Positions 24,358 through 28,542 of a stretch of DNA of 28,542 nucleotides are shown here, in pieces. The notes beneath the pieces are model-generated. The model saw only the letters and a program-made list of their open reading frames with translations. It ran no database searches and was not told the DNA's origin. Made by a program: the position numbers and the translations under genes. This DNA is from GCA-2726245 sp035513655 (lineage in GTDB: Bacteria > Planctomycetota > Planctomycetia > Pirellulales > Pirellulaceae). The stretch spans positions 1 to 28,542 of the forward strand of contig DATKBV010000295.1 of assembly GCA_035513655.1 (NCBI GenBank). Reading direction: 5' to 3'. Each line of letters begins with the position of its first letter. Positions within the stretch are counted from its first letter, which is position 1.

Positions 24358-25191
24358 ATGTCAGAGGACGCTCGTCCCCAACGTCCCAAGCGAGCTTCTC
24401 CCGAGCCTTCGTATCCACATCTGTACACGCCCGAACACCAGCAACGTCGCCGCGAAGCGGTCGCCCGGCAGGAGGGTGAGCTGTGGAAGGGAGCTGATGA
24501 CTCCGACCCTAAATGTCCGGCGGGGCACGCTCGCGGGATACGAATCAGTGTCAGTATCACGAGCAATTATCGTCAAACACATCGGAAGGCCGCCATGGAT
24601 ATCAAACCCCAAGACGTGATCGACGTCCTGGTGTCGGCGGGCATCAAGAAGTGGGTCCTGATGGGACTGCACGGCTACGTCGGCTACTTGCCGCAACCGC
24701 GCGCAACCCAAGACGTAGATGTTTTAATTGGGCAGAGTGACCGCAAACGTGCGGTAAAAGCTGTGCGTGAAGCTTGGCCGATGCTGGTCGTCGAAGAGTT
24801 GGAACCAGTCGTTCGATTCAAAGATCCGGCGGACTGCTTCAACGATGGCCGCCCGAAACCGGTAATCGATCTCATGATGGCTTGGAGCAACTTGAATGAG
24901 GCGATTTTAAGGGAAAAGGAACTCGTCGTTGTTGACCGGGATACCCAACACACAATTCCGATCCTCGAAGCTGCGCTTGCATCAAAATACGCGGCGTTGA
25001 TTTCGGACTATCGTGATCGCGAGAAAAAAGAGTACGACGCCGGTGACTTTCGCCGCATTGCCCGCGCCAACTACGATCTCGTTCGTCGCGAGATACTGCG
25101 GCGATTGGGTGACCTCGTCTGGGACGGCGGCGGCGCGGAGCTGGAGGAGTTCCTGGAGATGGCTCAGCGTGACGAAGCGTTTCCTATTTGA
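24358..25191 (+). CDS. Nucleotidyltransferase-like protein (AbiEii/MNT type), with long N-terminal extension
   Basis: A 277-aa frame. Residues 80-277 resemble a minimal nucleotidyltransferase: GLHGYVGYLPQPRATQDVDV carries the T-x-D-x-D type metal motif (Gln-Asp-Val-Asp), then a helical C-terminal half with ALASKYAALI and a conserved-looking DFRRIARANYDLVR. Such proteins can be toxins, tRNA modifiers or antibiotic-resistance-like enzymes; no antitoxin partner is visible. GGAGGA 8 nt before the ATG at 24358 supports that start; a second start, MDIKPQ at 24598, has GGAAGG 5 nt upstream and begins the recognised domain. The first 80 residues are basic and Pro-rich and match nothing I know. It converges with the ABC ATPase gene, 29 bp apart. 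Confidence 0.6.
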   Translation: MSEDARPQRPKRASPEPSYPHLYTPEHQQRRREAVARQEGELWKGADDSDPKCPAGHARGIRISVSITSNYRQTHRKAAMDIKPQDVIDVLVSAGIKKWVLMGLHGYVGYLPQPRATQDVDVLIGQSDRKRAVKAVREAWPMLVVEELEPVVRFKDPADCFNDGRPKPVIDLMMAWSNLNEAILREKELVVVDRDTQHTIPILEAALASKYAALISDYRDREKKEYDAGDFRRIARANYDLVRREILRRLGDLVWDGGGAELEEFLEMAQRDEAFPI

Positions 25192-25220
25192 ATCGAGTTC
25201 ACTTGAGATCGGCAACTGAA

Positions 25221-25895
25221 TCAGACGCGACTGACGGCTGACGACGCAACTTTCCCGGACGACAACTCCGTGATGCGATCGGCTCGCTCGGCAGCTCGTT
25301 CGTCATGAGTCGCGAGCACGATCGTGCCGCCTTCTTGATGAAAGCCGCCAAGGAAATCCAACATCGCTTCAGCGTTCTTCTCGTCCAAGTTACCGGTCGG
25401 TTCATCCGCCAGCAGCAACTTGGGGCGATTCAGTAACGCGCGCGCCATCGCGACGCGCTGTCGCTCGCCGGCACTCAATTGACAAGGGCGATGCGTGATT
25501 CGTTCGCTCATGCCGAACCCTTGCAGCAATTGCTTTGCGTAGTCGCGGCTCGCCACTCGTGAACCCGTAGGAGCGGCGACGAGCACGTTGTCCAGCACGC
25601 TCAAATAGGGCAGCAAGTGGAACATTTGAAACACAAATCCGACGTTCTCTTCACGGAAACGAGCCCGTTCGCTGGACGAGAGATTTCCCACGTCGTGACC
25701 AGCGACCATGACGGTGCCCGCAGTTGGCAGAGCGAGACCGCCCAGCAGTGCCAATAACGTGGACTTCCCGCTGCCGCTGTGTCCCTTCAACGCGACAAAC
25801 TCACCCGCTTCAATTGCCAGCGTCACGTCGTCGACCGCGCGCACCTCACCATGTGTCGTGCGATAAACCTTGCTAACGCCGGCGAGTTCGATCAT
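25221..25895 (-). CDS. ABC transporter ATP-binding protein, LolD/MacB-type
   Basis: ATPase subunit of an FtsX-permease-type ABC transporter (LolD, MacB or FtsE group). Seen: Walker A GHSGSGKST near residues 38-46, Q-loop FVFQMFHLLPYLS, signature LSAGERQRVAMARALL, Walker B LLLADEPTGNLDEK and the switch His in ATHDERAAERADRI. The 224-aa length is typical. It starts 25 bp from the MITE-like element and lies downstream of the 445-aa secreted protein on the same strand. No FtsX-type permease gene is present on either side in this window, which is odd because the ATPase needs a membrane partner. Transport target unknown. Confidence 0.92.
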   Translation of the reverse strand: MIELAGVSKVYRTTHGEVRAVDDVTLAIEAGEFVALKGHSGSGKSTLLALLGGLALPTAGTVMVAGHDVGNLSSSERARFREENVGFVFQMFHLLPYLSVLDNVLVAAPTGSRVASRDYAKQLLQGFGMSERITHRPCQLSAGERQRVAMARALLNRPKLLLADEPTGNLDEKNAEAMLDFLGGFHQEGGTIVLATHDERAAERADRITELSSGKVASSAVSRV

Positions 25896-25919
25896 CGGAG
25901 CGGGATTCCTTGCGAACGA

Positions 25920-26036
25920 CTAGTGCTTTGTGACAACTAAATGTTCAGGTCGGACGTATTAGCCGTTTGGGCGTTAGCCCCGGTTTTTCGGGACGGAACC
26001 GTGGCTAACGCCAAAACGGCTGGAACAAAGCACTAG
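25920..26036. mobile_element. MITE-like element with 12-bp perfect terminal inverted repeats
   Basis: CTAGTGCTTTGT at 25920-25931 is repeated in perfect inversion at 26025-26036. Inside, AGCCGTTTGGGCGTTAGCC (25961-25979) pairs with its inverted copy ending at 26021 (about 25-bp arms with 2-3 mismatches), around a short central region. It spans 117 bp, carries no ORF, and its right end contains the TAG stop of the 445-aa gene (26035-26033). The ends are CTAG, the preferred target of IS630-type elements, but no transposase is here. Confidence 0.7.
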
Positions 26037-27370
26037 CGCGGACGCAACACGATGAAAGTCAGTCCGAAGAGGACAATCAACGCGACGCCGATGCCCGCTC
26101 CAACAATCCAGACGCTCGTCATGCTCGATGACGGGTTGTTCGATGATGAGGAGGGAACGGGAGAAACCGTGGCCACTTCGGGCCCGGTGGGAGTTGCCGT
26201 GAGTTCCGGATCCCCCTCTGTTTCCGTGGCCGTCGTCGCGATGACAGCGCCGTCCTCGGTCTCCGCGGTTAGGCTGGTGTCCACATCAACGTTGTCCGGC
26301 GTCTGCTCGATGATCGTGTTGTCGACAATAGGTTCGTCAACTTCCGCCGTGGCGAGTTCCGTGCCGGTGGGCGAAGTGCTCTCGGGGATGATCAACTCGG
26401 GAAAGAACATCTCCGGGCCAAACTGGCTTTCCGCTCCTTCCTCGTTGCCGAATTTTTCCGCCAAGGCCGCAGCCGCCGATTCCCAGTCATATCGAACCAG
26501 CAGATCGACGCCGGGATTCTGTTCTTTGACCGTGCAAGAGCAGGCACCGCTGATGAATTCGATTTCACGAATCAAGTTCTCACGCGTGATCCCTTTGCCA
26601 ATGTACGGCAACATAGCGCGGGCTCGGCCATAGACAAGAAAGACCATCGGGCGTTCTTCCTTCGCCAAATCGGGCTCCATTGCCAACAGCGAACGAATAA
26701 ACCATTGTTCCTCGGCGTTGTCGCGATCGATCTTGACAAAGCCCAAATCAAAGTTGGACTCGGGTGCCGATTCCTCGGTCTCGGCAGCTCCCTCGGCCGG
26801 CGAAACGTACAAGCTAACCTTCCCTTGCTGCACCTCTTCGACCAATCCGTTCAAGATCGCTTCGGCCGCTTCGGTCTCCGCGGTGTCCTTGCCGCCGAGC
26901 ATCACAAAGACGCCGAGTTTGCCAGTCTCAAGCTGAGCCGCCAAGCTCTTGCGGATCGGCGACTCGACAACAGACCGCACCTTCGCTTCGTCCATTTGCT
27001 CGAACGAGAGACCGACGCCGTAGGGTGTCGAGATGAAATAAGCGGGCAGCTCTTTGCCGTCACGTTCGACCCACGCCTTTTTCACATCGGGCGGGACGGA
27101 AGCCAATTCCGGGTCTTCGGCAACATTGACGGGGATATGTGCCACATTCGCACGACTGTCCCCTCCGCGTTCGAACTCGGTCAGCAGTTCCTGGACTCGT
27201 TGGTCTTGAGCGCTGGGCGTCCCGTCATGAAAGAAGTAGACCTCATAGGGAGCGGGTTGCCAGCGATACATCGCATAACGATAGACGGGCGTTTCACACG
27301 CCAGCGAGACACAGGCCGCAACGATCACGAACAGACAGCCTGAGCAGAGACTTTTGGTTAGCCTTCCCAT
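26033..27370 (-). CDS. Secreted, C-terminally anchored protein of unknown function
   Basis: Function not recognised. The 445-aa product has a signal peptide at residues about 5-26 (CSGCLFVIVAACVSLACE, with a possible lipobox Cys), followed by a conserved-looking YRYAMYRWQPAPYEVYFFHD segment, then two similar-looking domains that could be thioredoxin-like (GVFVMLGGKD and MVFLVYGRARAMLPYIGKGI are strands of this type; weak inference). A Thr/Glu/Ser-rich linker at about 360-415 leads to a TM helix at about 417-440. MGRLTK at 27370 with AAGGA 8 nt upstream is the likely start; a frame to 27457 is open without signal. It overlaps the MITE-like element at its stop codon and lies upstream of the ABC ATPase. 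Confidence 0.8.
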   Translation of the reverse strand: MGRLTKSLCSGCLFVIVAACVSLACETPVYRYAMYRWQPAPYEVYFFHDGTPSAQDQRVQELLTEFERGGDSRANVAHIPVNVAEDPELASVPPDVKKAWVERDGKELPAYFISTPYGVGLSFEQMDEAKVRSVVESPIRKSLAAQLETGKLGVFVMLGGKDTAETEAAEAILNGLVEEVQQGKVSLYVSPAEGAAETEESAPESNFDLGFVKIDRDNAEEQWFIRSLLAMEPDLAKEERPMVFLVYGRARAMLPYIGKGITRENLIREIEFISGACSCTVKEQNPGVDLLVRYDWESAAAALAEKFGNEEGAESQFGPEMFFPELIIPESTSPTGTELATAEVDEPIVDNTIIEQTPDNVDVDTSLTAETEDGAVIATTATETEGDPELTATPTGPEVATVSPVPSSSSNNPSSSMTSVWIVGAGIGVALIVLFGLTFIVLRPR

Positions 27371-27438
27371 GGCAAGTTCCTTGGTGGGTGGAATGTCGGT
27401 GGGCCGTTCAGGATACCAGCCAGCCGCAGTCGTAGCAA

Positions 27439-28542
27439 TTACGTGGGATACTCCCATTCACCTCGATACTCGCGCCGTAACAGCTTATTCGCTTCCTCGT
27501 CGCCGATACATCGCTCGCGTTGGCCGTCCCACTCAACGCTCCGACCGAGTTTATACGACAACATGCCAAGCAGGCTCATGTTGGTTGCACGGTGGCTCGA
27601 TTCGATGTCACAGACGGGCTGTTTGCCGGTTTCGATGCTGTTCATAAAGTCGGACCATAGTGCGGTGATGCTGTGACCATCGGGTTGCTGGAGTTCGGCA
27701 TCCTGATGGATCAATTGCCCTTTGTCGTTGTCCGGATAGAACGTCCAGCCATCGCGCCAGCCCAGATGAAACGTCCCCTTCGTGCCGTAGAAGTAGCAGC
27801 CGATGGAATGCTTCTCGGCTTCGTTGCCGGCAAAGCGGCGATGCTCCCAGGTGGCGGTGAACGACTCGAACTCAAAGACGGCGACTTGCGAATCCGGTGC
27901 GTCGGTTGTCTGTTCTTTTTCGTTCAGTACCGCCTCGCCTCGGATCGGCCGTCCGCCGGTCGAGTAGACTTTGTGGGGAAACTTTTCATCGGTCCACAGC
28001 AAGATTTGGTCGAGCCAGTGGACGCCCCAATCGCCGAGCGTTCCGTTGGCGTAATCGAGGAAGTTGCGGAAGCCGCCAGGATGAATGCGGCTGTTAAAGG
28101 GACGCAACGGTGCCGGCCCGCAGTACATCTCCCAGTCGAGTCCTTCCGGCACTTCGCTGTTCGCACTGGGCAACTCGGCACCACCGCGGCTGTGGACGAA
28201 GGTTCGTACCATGCCAATGTCGCCCGCGCCGCCGTCCTTCAAAAACTTCAGCCCGGAAACATAGTGCGGCCCGATGCGGCGGTGAAGGCCGACTTGAATG
28301 ACTCGACCAGCCGCCTCGGCCGCGTTGAGCATGGCTCGGCTTTCCATGATCGTGTGGCCAGTTGGCTTCTCGACGAAGATGTGGGCACCTTTTTCGATCG
28401 CCGCGATGGTATTTAAGGCGTGCCAGTGATCGGGAGTCGCGATAATTGCGATCTCGATTTTCTCCTTGTCAAGCAGCTCGCGAAAGTCGGTGTAAGTCCG
28501 CGGCGTGTCACCGGACAGATCTGTCACCTCTTCCGCGGCGAG
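27439..28542 (-). CDS. Gfo/Idh/MocA-family oxidoreductase, 5' end outside the window
   Basis: A partial gene. The visible part is 367 residues reading in from the window edge. Seen: the second half of the Rossmann domain with IAIIATPDHWHALNTIAAIE, the signature VEKPTGHTI, then the C-terminal alpha/beta domain with WGVHWLDQILLW and GTKGTFHLGWRDG. The GxGxxG NAD(P)-binding motif and the start lie beyond 28542; the GTG at 28527 is only an internal codon. The family oxidises or reduces sugars, polyols or derivatives, and planctomycetes carry many copies. The product ends 68 bp before the 445-aa secreted gene, so the two could be in one transcript. Confidence 0.92.
   Translation of the reverse strand, partial: LAAEEVTDLSGDTPRTYTDFRELLDKEKIEIAIIATPDHWHALNTIAAIEKGAHIFVEKPTGHTIMESRAMLNAAEAAGRVIQVGLHRRIGPHYVSGLKFLKDGGAGDIGMVRTFVHSRGGAELPSANSEVPEGLDWEMYCGPAPLRPFNSRIHPGGFRNFLDYANGTLGDWGVHWLDQILLWTDEKFPHKVYSTGGRPIRGEAVLNEKEQTTDAPDSQVAVFEFESFTATWEHRRFAGNEAEKHSIGCYFYGTKGTFHLGWRDGWTFYPDNDKGQLIHQDAELQQPDGHSITALWSDFMNSIETGKQPVCDIESSHRATNMSLLGMLSYKLGRSVEWDGQRERCIGDEEANKLLRREYRGEWEYPT

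Noticed and set aside
24497..24619. A 40-codon plus-strand frame (MTPTLNV) with purine-rich sequence before its ATG, overlapping the nucleotidyltransferase front
   Set aside because: Spacing to the ATG is too short for a good SD, the peptide is not recognised and it overlaps the supported gene; it cannot be separated from chance.

Overview
The window looks like a chromosomal segment of a planctomycete, most likely of the Pirellulaceae type. The clues are a MoxR/DUF58/VWA (Bat-like) operon ending in a very large secreted protein, a DUF1080 domain fused to a sorbosone-dehydrogenase propeller, an NHL propeller, a Gfo/Idh/MocA oxidoreductase, a catalytically degenerate RNase H, and several palindromic intergenic repeats. 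No rRNA, tRNA, CRISPR array or intact transposase was seen. The taxonomic call is inference from protein content.

Layout. Positions 38-9481 (+) hold one operon with overlapping or closely spaced genes: MoxR ATPase, DUF58 protein, a one-TM secreted protein, two membrane VWA proteins (BatA- and BatB-like), a TPR protein (BatC-like) and a 1253-aa membrane-anchored extracytoplasmic protein. Positions 9470-10355 are a graveyard: a short coding-like minus-strand ORF, a TPR fragment and a 5'-truncated ORF6N-domain gene. Positions 10383-12769 (-) encode a four-TM membrane protein, a RidA-family protein and a YbdK-type carboxylate-amine ligase, with a candidate promoter at 12835-12863. Positions 12976-16824 (+) encode a DUF1080/sugar dehydrogenase fusion, an NHL protein and a class II-like histone deacetylase homologue whose real start seems to be a CTG. 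greA follows at 17024, behind a short leader with a palindrome and an intrinsic-terminator hairpin. glgB (-) and a degenerate RNase H (-) are separated by a 124-bp inverted-repeat element.

Positions 20856-24203 (+) encode an ICMT-like membrane protein, an internally deleted DJ-1/PfpI gene, a VWA protein with a TonB-like anchor, a ThiF/MoeB-type E1 that seems to start at ATT behind a perfect Shine-Dalgarno, and a MoaD/ThiS-like protein ending in Gly-Gly. A second palindromic repeat precedes a promoter and a nucleotidyltransferase-like gene. On the minus strand at the right end are a LolD/MacB-type ABC ATPase, a 117-bp MITE-like element, a 445-aa secreted anchored protein, and the 3' part of a Gfo/Idh/MocA gene cut by the window edge.

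The most interesting signals are the greA leader (candidate attenuator), two genes whose homology-defined starts use non-canonical codons behind good ribosome binding sites, the E1-like protein lacking its catalytic Asp beside a ubiquitin-fold partner, and three different palindromic repeats next to gene ends. No clearly new multi-gene defence or mobile system was identified.
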